Position numbers and translations under genes: made by a program. DNA of 64,000 nt from Nageia nagi (taxonomy: Eukaryota; Pinophyta): assembly GCA_050084985.1 (NCBI GenBank), contig JBITNC010000001.1:154752001-154816000 (forward strand), written 5' to 3'. The notes beneath the pieces are model-generated. The model made no database searches, was not told where the DNA came from, and was given only the letters and a program-made list of their open reading frames with translations. Below are positions 23,881 through 36,444 of this stretch, in pieces; position 1 is the first letter of the stretch, and the number at the start of each line of letters is the position of its first letter.

Positions 23881-25460
23881 TCCATTTCCTCCCATGTCAA
23901 CTTCTTAGTTTGCATTGTGCAATTCGATGGTGGGGCACATGTGTTATTAGAGGAATGGGAAATATTATGTGTTTTGGTGAATGGAGGTCTTGCGTTTCAT
24001 CTACGAGCATTGGCTTTATCTTTAGTGAGATTTGCCAAGGTAATAGCATCCATCATAATTTTGGGATTAAACATTTTGACCTCTAGTTTAATTTCTTCCT
24101 TTAAGCCACTAATAAAACAACTTGTGCAAAATGCATTGTCCAACCCCTCTATATGATTTGCTAATTTTTAAAATTGATTTTGATATTCTTTGACTATTGT
24201 AGTTTGACATAACTTGATCAATGCCCCTGTAAAATCTTCATAGTCACTAGAACCAAAATAGATCAATAATTTTTCAGTGAATTCATCCCATGAAGGAGCA
24301 GGATGCATTTTTGAGTACCATTGGTGCCATTAGAAAGCCTCATGGTCCAAATGAAAAGTTTCCATGTGCACCTTCAAATCCTTAGGGATTTTGTTCAATG
24401 TGAAATACTATCTAGCCTTATAAATCTAGCTAGTGGGATTATCTCTATCAAATCAGGGAAAATCCAATTTGGTTGTGCATGGAAGAATGAAAGCACCTTA
24501 TTAGCTTTGAAAGTTATGATGATGTATGCATTATTGGTATGACTAAGACTTAGTTGAACAATATCAAGGGTTTGTATTTAGATTTATATTTATTAGATTT
24601 ATACCCTAAATGTACTGGTAAGTGTATCTACCATTTGTTGGATCCTAGATTGAAATATCATCATGGTAGGATCAACTTGTGCTGCTATTTGAGATCTTGT
24701 TTTAGGTGCCATTTCTATAAATTGCTATTTTTGAAGCTGATATTTTTAGAAATTACTATTTTACAAGTGCTTGAAAAAGTGTATGGCTGTAATATATCAA
24801 AATGATCAACTTGAAAAGATGATCACAATGGGCTAGGTCTGTTGATGATGATTTTTGAACTTCTAAACTTTTTTTACACCTATGGGTCTATCTGCTTTTG
24901 TTAAAAACTACTAAAATAGTATAGATTTTTAGTTATTTAGCTGTAAAGTTTTTGTTACCTCTAAACTACTATTTTTGGTAGCTCTAAAAAATTGCATGTC
25001 ATACATTCTGCTTTCCAAATCAAGGTTTTTTGTGTGATGGAATGATTCTAAGGTAACAATTATCTACTCTATAGGCTTGTATAAATAGCCATCCTATTCA
25101 ACTTCGATAAGGAAAGAGGCTACAAAAATGGCTTTTGTGACAAGTAGCTTTCTAGTGACAATTGTTGGTGCACTACAATTTATAGATGGTCAATATAGCT
25201 TCCTACCTAGTTTTCATTTATAGCTTAGATAGTCTCTGATATACCTTTTGGTACATGGAGTCCAATTTCATGTAGGGTTCTATTTAAGGCCTAGATATTA
25301 GTGTAGAGTTTTTTTGCACCTCACTTCACACATAACTTTATGAAAAAATATGCTTAGCCAAAAATGATAGATCCTCTTGGATATTTTAAAACCCCTAGTA
25401 CAGGGTTTCTATCTTAGACCTTAATTTTTTTTTTGTTTTCTTGCAACAAAATGGCCCTAG
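23880..25460 (-). pseudogene. R2 gag, copy 2
   Basis: Region between knuckle and PBS, gag by position. It keeps the 207-bp segment (24138-24344) lost from copy 1. Open frames on the plus strand here are antisense shadows; no continuous minus-strand capsid frame survives. Confidence 0.65.
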
Positions 25461-25465
25461 AAAGA

Positions 25466-25477
25466 GCTTTGATGCCA
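25466..25477 (-). other. R2 primer binding site, copy 2
   Basis: Minus-strand TGGCATCAAAGC, two bases from the LTR end. One further change compared with copy 1, matching the initiator tRNA-Met complement at 10 of 12 bases. Confidence 0.8.
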
Positions 25478-25479
25478 TA

Positions 25480-25889
25480 TGTTATGATGCTACAAATATG
25501 AAAAGGGAAATATTGTAGAAATGAAATGAATATTGATTTGAAATAGGAAAATGATAACTATCTAGTGGAAATAATAGAGCATGCACTCATAAATAGAACA
25601 CAAAATAGTATCAATAAGCAGATAAGGATAGAATTTTACTGAATAGTAATGGAATCATTGGCTGCTTTGAGGGGGATACCTTCTTACAACTCCAAAAGTG
25701 AAAAATAATGTTCAAGCTACCTTTCTCCACACACTTCTATCTATTTATAATAAACTAACCCTAACCCTAATAGTAATGCAAAATCGAGCCTTTCCCTTAT
25801 AATGACGATATTACAGTTTACAATATAGGTTGATAATTTAATAAAATACTAATATTTACACTAAAATGTTAGGATGTGGGATCCTAACA
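25480..25889 (-). repeat. R2 5' LTR, copy 2
   Basis: 410 bp with termini TGTTATG and CCTAACA, and the telomere-like ACCCTAACCCTAA motif. Partner of 20007-20416. Confidence 0.92.
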
Positions 25890-28800
25890 ATTGCATGTAA
25901 GGAAAATTTATTTGCATAATGGTCAAGTTTAAAATGGGGTTTTCCTAATCCTCCTACTTCTAAGTACTCGACCCATACACCAAAAGTCTACAAAGATGCT
26001 CATTGAACAAAGGTCCATGGAGACGTTCAATGGTCGATGCTCACAAATCAAAGGATGTGTTCCATGATGAGACAAAGGATAATTTACTAAATAACATGCT
26101 ATAGTTTATTTGTATTATGAGATGATGATGAATTACCAAGTCATTAATAAGAGATTTGTATTAGCCTTATGATATATTAATGTCTTTTGTAATATGTTTA
26201 TGAAACCTTTATCATTATCTTAGATGTTGACTAATGAACTTATGAAGTGTATTAAATCTCCTTGTAATTGATTATTAACTTAGAAATGATCAATAAGGAA
26301 TGTTTTATATTTATTTATTGTTAGCATAATGAATGGCAAATGAAATTTAGTTGATTTTATGTTTGGAAAATGCTAACTTAGTGGAAGTATTATCTGTCAA
26401 GTGATATGGGCCTTGAGTAGAAAATCACTACATCATGACCAAAAAGCCTATTGCACATGAGATGTGGAATAGTAATGGTGAAGTTACTTTGAGGCATCTT
26501 CTCAATAGGGTGCATGTTGAGAAGTGAACACCCAAATTTTTTATCAAGGTTGGTTACCCTAGGTTTCTTGACCAATCTTGCCATGTGAGTGCTAAACTAG
26601 CAAGCAACATTATTAAACTCATTTAGGATCACCTGGTTCATTCCTAGAATATTGAGTAGTAAACTAAAAAAAAAAAGGTCTAAAAATTAGGGTTCTGGTT
26701 GATAAAAATAGTGGATGCATTACAATAGTAGACTATTACCACATGGTAGTAGATTGCTATCACCCGGTAGTAGATTGCTATTTCTTGATAACAGTAGACT
26801 ACTACAAATCTCTTTAAATTTGCCAAAAAAAATCTACATGAATTTTTTAAGATTTAAATTCACCTTTGTAATTTTTAAAATTACTTTACATACTAATCCA
26901 ATTCACTAAAAAATTTCCAAGTTACTTTTTAGGAAGGGCTCTTAAAATGAACCCAAATCTAGTTTTCCAATGATTTAGGTATGTATCTAAAGAACTCAAG
27001 GAATTATCTAGATTGCCTATGGATGTATATAAATGACTATGAATAATGAGTCATACATGCCATACAATATAATTGTGTTTATTAATTAGATTTCATAATA
27101 ATAGTACTATATATTAAATAAATAAAATATATAATAATTAAATAAATGTACAAACTAAGTTATCCAAATAGATATATTATTTTTTTATTATGTTAAATAA
27201 ATCCTTTATAATATAACACATCCACATAAGGCATAATATAACATATACAAGTGTATTAGGCACATAATTTGTATCGTATTTGTGAAGATCCAACATATGT
27301 GGATATAAGAAATGTGAGTATGATTAAAGATACTTTGATAAGGGTATTTTGCACACTCCAAAGAATTGATAATATGTATTTCTGTTAGGTTAATTTGAAG
27401 GATCTAAGAGATAAATAAACTCTATAGAGAATTCTTTAAGTGGCTTTTCACGTTGGGTGGGATCTCACCTAGCTTTGAACCTATTCTAGATTAATTCATA
27501 AACTATTACCTAAGATTATTTGATACTAAAATATTGACATGGTCCCTTAGAATAAATATGTAATATGATTTATTAAGAAGTGTATTGCCCCATGAGTTAT
27601 GGGTAGTCAAATACAATAAACTACTAATTCCTATATTAAATACCAAGGTACTACTAGTAATGAATAAGAATATATTTAAAGCTAATTGTTAATAATTATC
27701 TACTATTATCTTCTAAATAGGTTGTAAAAATATCTTTTGTAATCTTCTTATTTTTTACTTGCTCAATCAAAAACTCATTTACTTAATGTTATCTCTTATG
27801 TTGGTGGTTAATGGATTTATTCTAAAGTTTAACTTGCATGAATTAAACTTCATTTCTTCTTAATGTTGTAATTGGTATAATATGGGTATTATATTTTATG
27901 CATTTTTATTATGTAATGAATTTATAATCCGGTTATAATTGAACTTCATTTACTATAACTTTAGCATATAAACTATATATATTGATCTCCTTTTATTCTT
28001 ACTATTTATGATGGTTTTTACCATTTACAGGATGTTTTGAAGGGTTTTAAGTATTCCTATGTGGGGTTTACCAAGCTTTATCAATGCATATCCTCTTACA
28101 ATTAAAAGTATGTTGTTCATCATGCATAAAGTTTCATAGGGTTTATTTCAACATTTTAAAATATTTTACTATTTTTCTATATAAAATAAATAAAAAATAT
28201 AAAAAAAACATATAAAAAAAACTATGTTATTGAATCTAAACATTAGTAGTGTTTCCATTCATTTTCAATTTTCAAAAGTTGTGTAAACTATATACGTATT
28301 TATATGGTTCTCAATTATAACCAAGCAAAAAGAGAGCATATTCCATATATTATTTATAATACCTTTTAAGCTTTATTAATATCATTTATAAATTATGCAT
28401 GTATTTCTCATAGATAATATAATTTTATTCTAAAAATAAGGTAGGATTGGAATTATGCCAAACTAAAACATAAGATCTCTTTATTTTATTCTTGAATTAA
28501 ATAATTTTGATAAGAAGATAAATTAAAATATACCATGATGCTTATGATTTTATAAAGTATGTATATATTTTGCAAGTATGCGTAATTTTTCAATAAATAT
28601 TTATAGTAAAAATTATTATGTATACCCCATAGCAATTCATAAGATAAAAGTCCTTCATGATGTCAAATAATTTATTGAATTGATTACCTTCCATCTCATG
28701 CTAATAATTAAAATTATTTGATAAGAATAAAATAAGAATATAAATACCACAATGTAGAGGATTTATTTATTTTTAATGAATTATTCAACATAAAAGGCCT

Positions 28801-31434
28801 TCACTTTATTTTACTTATAAAATATTCAATTTTTCATTATTATTGATATCTTCAAAGATAACAATGTTAAGATTGGATTGAATTATGAATGAAATAAATT
28901 CTAGAGTGGAATATATAATAATATCAATTCTAGATTAAGAGATGATGGTTCTAGAAGCAAAATATTCTAAAATTAATTAATGAGTTTGATCCTTTAATTA
29001 TCCAAGTCATGCTCTAGAAGATGCTGAAATCCTATTACTAATATTACTAATGAAGTGATCACTTTCTAATTGGTATTTACCATTCTTAGTTTAGTATAAC
29101 GATAACCAAGGGTAATCAATTCTTTATTGATAGTGTGAACAATATGGTGTACATGAGGGAATATGATGAATGCTAATGGTAATATTGCAAGATGTACATT
29201 GATAATAATTGAGAGAACTATAATTTGATTTATATTTTATGAAAAGAATAGTAAGGGAAAAATAACTTACTATGTTGAAACTAATGATATTTATCCTAAT
29301 ATTCTTAAGGGAACCTTTCATTTATGTGTATGGTTTAAGAGAGATAAGCAATTATATTCATGTTTCAAAAAAAAAAATATGATTAAAATTAGAGTGTTAT
29401 GGAAAGAGTAATATATTTAAGATAAAATAAATATCATGAATGATATAAATTATATACAATTTGAAAATACAACATGTAAGGATACATATTAAGTCATAAA
29501 GGGAACTATAAAAGTTGTATACCCTTATGGACCAAAAGGAAGAGAGCTCCTAATATATATGGTAAAATACAAAGATATATGGATCATGAGAAGATTTTGA
29601 TATTGGACTCAGAATAATACTTTTTATTACTATTTAATTTTCTATTATGCCAATTTATTTATATATATAGACACACACATATCAAATGTTAGTTAAAAGG
29701 TAGAACTAGTAATTGTAGTAATTAATATTAACCTTACTATTAACTAATAGTTGCCTTAAATTTATTAAAAATTATCAATAATAATGTGAAGGATTAAAAC
29801 TTATTTACTAATATTAATATTAAAGAGCATTATCAATTTATAATCACCAATAATTATTATTTATTATATTCAAATTGATAGATGTACATAGCTAGTTAAT
29901 GATCACTAAGTGTTGAACTAGTAATTGACTATAAGTATCAATAATGGTGATATACAAAATAACAATTCTAACATTAAGATAAGGAATAACAATGATGATG
30001 ATGAAAAGTCCAATGACAAGGGAATTGATTATGAAAGAGCTAAAAAGGTAATAACAATATCTAATAACTTCATGGTAATTTAGATTATTATTTAAAATAT
30101 AATTATTCCATTTAAATAAGTGAATGATGAATATTTTAATTTCTTAACACATTCAGATCCATTTATTATAACATATTAGGTTGAATTATTATAATATTTC
30201 ATATTGATATATCCATAATAATTTTGTAAAATAGTTGGAATGGCTCCAAATCAAGTCACATCCCCAACAAGCAAGCCATTTAGAGGAAGACATCCATAAT
30301 AAGAAATTGATGTAGAGAAAGATATATACCTAAGTAAAATATAAGTTATGAATTCAAGTTAGGTGTGCATATAATATTTTTACTCTTAAAATAATTATAA
30401 ATATATAAATATTTTATATTAGATTCAACATATTTTTAGATTTAACTTACGCTTCCTTCAAGAAATGGTTTTGATTGGTATGTTTGTGCAGAGGATGTTG
30501 TGTTGCAATATGTTAATTATCATGCTACATCATTTCAATTAAGCATGTTGTAGTAAGATGAGCCCATTAGTTTAGGAGGATATAACTAATTTACATCTCA
30601 TTTGGTCTTTATTATATGATCAAATAGTTGATTATGCATGTTCTTATATGCATTGAGCAAGAAGCTTAATTTTAAATTGTTTTAAAAAAATAATCTTTTT
30701 CATTTTGATGCAACTTGCACACATAACATATCCTTGTCATATCTTTTAGATGTTAACATTTAATGTATTAGACTTTATATTATTTTTATCATCTTAGTAT
30801 CTCGACATTAGTAGTATTTCAGTATTATTAGTATTTCTCACATCAACATTAACTTCCCTCATTTAGATGTTATGTCCTACATCTTTTTGACTACTTAATT
30901 GATAAATATATTATAAATCAAAAACTTTAACTATGCATTGAAAACTAATTCTTTAACTAGCAACACTTATCCCATTATATTATCTATAAATTAAAAAATA
31001 TCCTCAAATTTATTCTCTTTAATACCTCTTTTAAAATAAAATAAAATAAAAATTATTTATTAAAAAAAACAAAATCATATTTACAAAAACCACAATTCTA
31101 CATTATGTAATCATTATATTATAATACCATCCAATTATAATGCTCTTCGTAAATAATGAAATTTTAAATCACCTCATAACTAAACATCTAATATTGAATA
31201 ATTTTTGTAATAGAGGTCCAAATTCAAAGTCTATTATCCTCTCCACAATTTAATAGCTCTACACTATATGATAGCTGGGGGAGTTCAAATACTTTCCAAA
31301 TCTACTTACAATCCATGTACACTTTACATGGAAGTTCAAACTTCCGGATAACCCTAACATCAATACTACTTGATTATTGACAGCTATTCTGCAAGTCCAG
31401 ATGTTTACAAATCAATTAAGCCTGGAAAATCGTC
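25890..31434. other. AT-rich upstream region of IQD exon 1, copy 2
   Basis: No convincing gene. Contains the ~21-bp repeats at 26725-26808. The segment at about 27618-28455 is shared with copy 3 (about 42045-42866) and missing from copy 1. From 28456 the sequence becomes nearly identical to copy 1 (12431 onwards). Confidence 0.6.
26725..26808. repeat. ~21-bp tandem repeats, copy 2
   Basis: Imperfect units GTAGTAGATTGCTATCACCC, equivalent to 11525-11608. In forward translation they give a repeating SRLL pattern, a by-product of the 21-bp period rather than evidence of a protein. Confidence 0.75.
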
Positions 31435-31833
31435 ATGATGATATCGAGACTCTCATCTCCATATCGAAACTCACCTCTTCGCAACTCACTTTTGTTTGGA
31501 CACCATGGCCTTCAAAGTCTTGAGGTGCCCATTGCAAGGGTTTCTTTTATATCCAAGAAGCAACATTGTCAGATCTCCGCCATCATGGCCTGGTTCAAAC
31601 ATTACGTTAAGAGGATTATCAAATCCTCTTTCCCGTCCAGGAAAGCATCAGCATTTCGTAGATCTGCCATAACACAAACAAAGGAGGATGCTAATTACGC
31701 ATTGCAAATAGCCAAAGCAACTGTTGCCTCAACAAGGAAGCCCAAGCAAATTCGGATTTCCAATCACAATCAGATTCAATCTGCAGAAGAACGTGCTGCC
31801 ATTAAAATCCAAGCAATATACCGAGGCCATCTA
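31435..31833 (+). CDS. IQD-like: IQD first coding exon, copy 2 (no adjacent exon 2)
   Basis: Encodes the same 133 residues as copy 1, including MAWFKHYVKRIIKSSF at residue 51 and the first IQ motif ending in IQAIYRGHL. The donor GTAAGT at 31834 is intact. It is followed by 525 bp of intron and then the repeat junction at 32359, so it too lacks a local exon 2. Splicing to 46830 would need an intron of about 15 kb, which is not extreme for a large plant genome. The upstream region keeps the 18-bp segment (ending GATAGCT) that copy 3 has lost. It is either an alternative first exon or an untranslated truncated copy; sequence cannot decide. Confidence 0.75.
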
Positions 31834-32358
31834 GTAAGTAAAAACATTTAGCAAATATTTTTCTTGCATTCAGTTTTTGTGCTGGGATCAGTCTGTACTC
31901 ATAGGTAATTTATGTATGTATATAAAAACTTAGTGAATTCTTAAAATTATCAGGCGGTCATAAGAAGGAAATGTATCTGTAAAGAAAGTGATCTCTTCTT
32001 AATCATACATGAATAATTATAATTATATCTTGGTGATGGATCATGGCCCAGCGTTGTCTGTCTGGGATGTTGGTTGGGTTATGTTCATAATTTGCTTGAT
32101 TGGGTTTTGCTTATGATTGATATTCCACAGTAAAAGTAAAACATATTAACACACGGAGATCAATCTATTTATGGGATAATTGTAGTAAATCATATGTTTC
32201 TTAGTAAAGATGGAAGATACTCAGCAAGATCAACACATAATCAATTCAACTAACAAAATATTTGAGACACAGTTAAACTACATAATATTTGTTCCGTACT
32301 CACAGAACATATCCATAAAATTTATCTAAATCTTCGATGAACCATCCCATGGAATGAC
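31834..32358 (+). other. Truncated IQD intron 1, copy 2
   Basis: Intron start with GTAAGT, same as copy 1, cut at the CTCA junction (32359-32362). Confidence 0.88.
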
Positions 32359-32362
32359 CTCA

Positions 32363-33250
32363 AATAAGGATTCTAAGTTCACTTTCATATTTTGAAAATC
32401 ATTATATAAGGCATTGGGTATAAAGTTAAATATGAGCTCAGCTTATCATCTTAAGAAACATGGGTAGAAGGAATGTATGAATAGAGTCCTCAAGGACATG
32501 CTTAGAATGTATTGCATGGAACAAAAGACCTAATGGGAAGATTATCTTTATTTGGTTGAGTTCGCATACAATAATGGTTGTCATTCATATTTAGGAATGG
32601 CTCCTTTTTGAGGAACTATATGGAAGGAGATGCAAAAGTCCTTTGAATTGGGATAATTGAGAGGATCGAGTGATGATCCAACAAAAAATGTTAAAGTAAA
32701 TGGAGGAGCAGCTCAATTCTATTTGATGAAATTTGAAGGAAGCTACCGATGGATAGAAGAGGTATGCCAACATTAAGAGAACTCCTTGAGAATTTGCTAT
32801 GGGTGATAAGGTTTTTTTATGAATCTGACCCATGAAAAGTGCCATAAAATCAACTAAATTGGATCCCCAATTTGTTGGTCCTTTTGAAATTATGGAAAAC
32901 AAGAGTCCTATAGCTTACAAACTTGCCTTGCCACCAAGTTTGTCTAAAATGCATGGTGTATTTCATGTCTCCATGTTATGAAAGGATGTTACTAACCCTT
33001 CTCATATTTTGGATTTCTCTTATTTATAGATCTTAACTTTTAGGACTAGGAAGCTAAGAAATAGGGAAATTAATGAATGTCTTGTCTAATGGGATAAATA
33101 TTTTGAGTAATCTTCCATGTGGAAAGACACAACCATTATAAAAAGATAATTTCCATATTTATTTATTTAATTAAGTATGTAGAACATCTATAAGTTTTGT
33201 GTTTGTATCAAAGAACATAGGGGACTATGTTCCTTTTAAGGGAGGGTGTA
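32363..33250 (+). pseudogene. R1 integrase/chromodomain fragment, copy 3
   Basis: Nearly base-for-base the same as 16338-17225 at an offset of 16,025, including its stops (for example in the stretch before FAYNNGCHSY). Ends at the purine tract before the LTR. Confidence 0.88.
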
Positions 33251-34330
33251 TGTCATGAACCACCTCAAGATACTATTAGAGCTCGAGCACCATTAAGGAT
33301 TTGAATGAATTATATTTGAATATGGTAATGATATGTTTGATAAGGGAATATGTATCATTTGTGATAATTTGATGCTAGCTTCAAGATGTTTTGACATAGG
33401 TCACTTTGATATGGAGAAGCAATCCAAAGACCTTAGGGAACAAAGGTGAACTAGTGATGGGAATGGAAGGGTAAGAGAAGAAAATGATTAGCATTCATTC
33501 GCTAACACACCATATGACCATCATAAATCATGTAGTTGCATGTAGAATAATTGCTATGATTGCCAATTTCTTGATGAAAATATGTTTGGAAAAATGTGTG
33601 GATTAATCTTACTTTATAAGACAAGATGATCATCGCAAGTAAAGGTTTGTTTCCCTTGTTTTGTGTTTTTGAAATTCAAAATTTAAATGGAGGGAAAAAG
33701 GAATATACCTTATTTAAATTTAAAAAATTTTATAAGATAAGAATGATAAATTAAATGGGGTAAAAGTTGAATATGAGAACCCATACTATTGCCACATGGG
33801 GCTAATAGTAAAAATGGTATCAGAAAAAGACTAAGGTCTCCTTATGGTGTTACAATATATTTAATGGGTAAGAAAATAATGGATTAATGACCTTACTTAG
33901 TTTTCTTATCTTGTGTTAGGTATGGATAAAAGTTGGCACTGATTTTTTAGTTAATAAAAAAGTCTCCAAGGTATTTAATACCATTTCAATCATCAACAAC
34001 TTTAAGAAAACCTACCCTAAAAATTATTAAAGGTGAGAGAAGATGTTCATTTGGATACACATGACCATATTTAGCTATAAATAGGAGGGGTGGAACATTA
34101 GAAAAATATCTACCTATCTATCTATCTTTTATTATTCTCAAGCTTGGGTGTAGAGTTACGTGAAGAAAAGAAGTCTCTTTTACCTTTCCAAGCTCAGGTG
34201 CATTCTTATACATATCTAAAATATTTGTTTGCAAGAGTCATATATTGAGAACATTTTTTTTTAATTATATTAAAGTGTTATTGATAAAAATTCTTTTACC
34301 ATTAGAAGAGACATATTGTTTATTTTGTTG
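33251..34330 (+). mobile_element. R1 3' LTR, copy 3 (right end not fixed)
   Basis: Starts TGTCATGAACC; TATA box CTATAAATAGG at 34075. Nearly identical to copy 2. Confidence 0.6.
34075..34083 (+). promoter_or_regulatory. TATA box of R1 LTR, copy 3
   Basis: CTATAAATA followed by GGAGGGGTGG, matching 18050. It points towards the only IQD copy with a downstream exon 2, about 11.7 kb away. Confidence 0.5.
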
Positions 34331-34452
34331 GATATAATGCATGTGATTTTTGAAGCCTTGTCTTGTCATTTAAAAGAGCAAAGCGATGGGATCTTACTAT
34401 TTTTAAGTTTTATTGGGAAATCTCAAATACAAAAGTGTATTATAGTATAGTC

Positions 34453-34556
34453 AATTAATTTTATTGTGGGTATTTCATGTACCTTATGCTTATGAAAAGA
34501 ATTTAATTAATTTTATTGTGGGTATTTCATGTACCTTATGCTTATGAAAAGAATTT
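34453..34556. repeat. 52-bp tandem duplication, copy 3
   Basis: Same two 52-bp units as at 18428-18531. Confidence 0.93.
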
Positions 34557-36032
34557 AATCTTACTCTGAACCTATGTATCCTCCCACATTTTCTATGTGG
34601 TAATTCATAGCCATAATATTTGAAGTCAAACCATTTATACTACTCTTTGGTAGTATTCCAACCCTTTATCTTCCTAGAATTAATCAATACATTTATTTTG
34701 AAATACACAACCTTCCCATTTTGAAAATATTTTGTAGTCATTTATGTGCTCTTTCTCATTTTACTTACTCAAGCACACATGATCCATACATAATAAGGCA
34801 CTATTGTTCACTAATTCTTCTCAGGTTTTCAAGATTCCTTTGTGGTGATCTATGCTAGAAGAATACTAAAAAATGGGTGCAGAGTATGGCTTTGCTTCAA
34901 TAATTATGTGACAATCTCTAATACTCTAGTAGAAACCCCTTTTGTGCTTATCCTACCACCATTACTATCCATAAAAATGTATTTGCATCTTGACTACTAT
35001 CAAACAAGTCTTGGGTATGGTGTATTCCTATGCATTTTATCTACATGTCTATCTAGGTATTCATGACCACATATTTAAAAAACTAATAATATCGACTACT
35101 CTTTGATGAATCCCCATACCTTCTAGAGATATCATGATTGAACATGTTGAACAAAATGTTGGTTGCATCTTTCCATTGTATTTGAATAACCTTTGTTCAC
35201 ATCCATGGATCTTTATCTATATCATCAAATATTCCTCAAGCCTTGAAGTTGAATATAATTGTGACCTTAACCTCTTTATACACATTCCTATGGGATAGAA
35301 CTCCATATCTTCCCCATGATCTTGGATCTGGGAATATACTATTACAATTTATAGAAATTGGTTTCACTTTAATCTAAAAACTTATGCTATTTGTAAAATC
35401 TACATGTGATCTCAGTGAAAATCCTCTTTACCATAGTTGTATCTTGCCATTTGATTGGCATGATGTCCTTTCATTAAGTTGGGATTTGTTTCAAGGTCAC
35501 TTAAACCATCCAAGTAAATCATTAATTTGATTAGTATAATATATGGTGAATCAAGGAAGGACTTTGGTATTTCACAGATAGAACTTACATTTAATTTAAT
35601 TGCCCTTTTACTTTTAAGACCTACTCCACTATGATTAGTACTTTTTTGTTTTTAAAATGTTATTTAGTATTTTTATGATTAAATTCAATCTTAGTATGTA
35701 GATGGATTAATGACTAACAAAGAAGAAATATGAATATTAGATTAGAAGGGATATAAAGAAGAATTATGAATGTTAGACTAGAAGGGATATAATGGGTGAC
35801 TATACATTAATAAGATGTGGTTCACAATAAATTTATTATTGCTATAGATGAAAAACTATATTTGTTTGAGATAGTAAGATATTAATATTAAATTTGGGAA
35901 GGTTAAAAACTAAAACTATCAGATAATAGTAATATACATGGTTAGTTTATGAAAGGAATGTTATTGTGACCAAGGAAGGAAGGTGATAAAAATCCTCCTA
36001 AGGTCCATATAGGTGAATGTGAATAGGATTAC
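34557..36032. other. Non-coding spacer, copy 3
   Basis: AT-rich, no gene recognised; contains the 36-bp duplication at 35721-35792. Confidence 0.6.
35721..35792. repeat. 36-bp tandem duplication, copy 3
   Basis: As at 4761 and 19695, with extra substitutions in the second unit (GAATTATGAATGTTAG). Confidence 0.88.
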
Positions 36033-36443
36033 TATTACAATGCTACAAATATGAAAAGGGAAATATTGCAAAAATGAAATGAATATTGATTTGAAATAGG
36101 AAAATGACAACTATATAGTGGAAATAATAGATCATGCACTGATAAATAGAATACAAAATAGCATCAATAAGTAGATAAGGATAGGATTTTACTAAATAGT
36201 AATAGAATTATAGGCCATTTTGAGGGGACTATCTCTTTACAACTCCAAAAGTGAAAAATAATATTCAAGATGCTTTTCTCCACACACTTCTATCCATTTA
36301 TAATAAACTAATCCTAACCCTAATAGTAACAAAAAAATTGGGTCCTACCCTTACGATCACAATATTATAGTTTACAATATAGGCTAATAATTTAATAAAA
36401 TACTAATACTAACACTAAAATGTTAGGATGTGAGATTCTAACA
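36033..36443 (-). repeat. R2 3' LTR, copy 3
   Basis: Aligns with 20007-20416; an extra A in an A-run makes it 411 bp. Its partner LTR is deleted. Confidence 0.9.
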
Positions 36444-36444
36444 T

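Larger units (their letters stand above)
20007..25889 (-). mobile_element. R2 chromovirus, copy 2, full-length but decayed
   Basis: 5,883 bp with both 410-bp LTRs (20007-20416 and 25480-25889). Flanks ATTAC (20002-20006) and ATTGC (25890-25894) repeat the copy 1 pattern, showing one ancestral insertion. It is the most complete of the three: it keeps the ~840-bp-independent gag segments missing from copy 1 and the right LTR missing from copy 3. Coding regions are broken as in copy 1, but some codons remain ancestral (for example Trp at 22406-22408). Confidence 0.92.
16334..32358. repeat. Tandem repeat unit, copy 2
   Basis: Second unit, 16,025 bp, the longest and least deleted of the three. 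The left junction is GACCTCAAATAAGG at 16331-16344. The left end is nearly identical to copy 3 and the right third nearly identical to copy 1, while the middle (about 19-28 kb) is a few percent diverged from copy 3 and more from copy 1. Confidence 0.93.

Noticed and set aside
23820-24542. Plus-strand open frames over R2 gag (also at 39827-40558)
   Set aside because: Antisense shadows of the minus-strand gag/protease region.
27618-28455. The ~840-bp segment of copies 2 and 3 as an inserted transposon
   Set aside because: No terminal inverted repeats or convincing target duplication; copy 3 has it too, so deletion from copy 1 is simpler.
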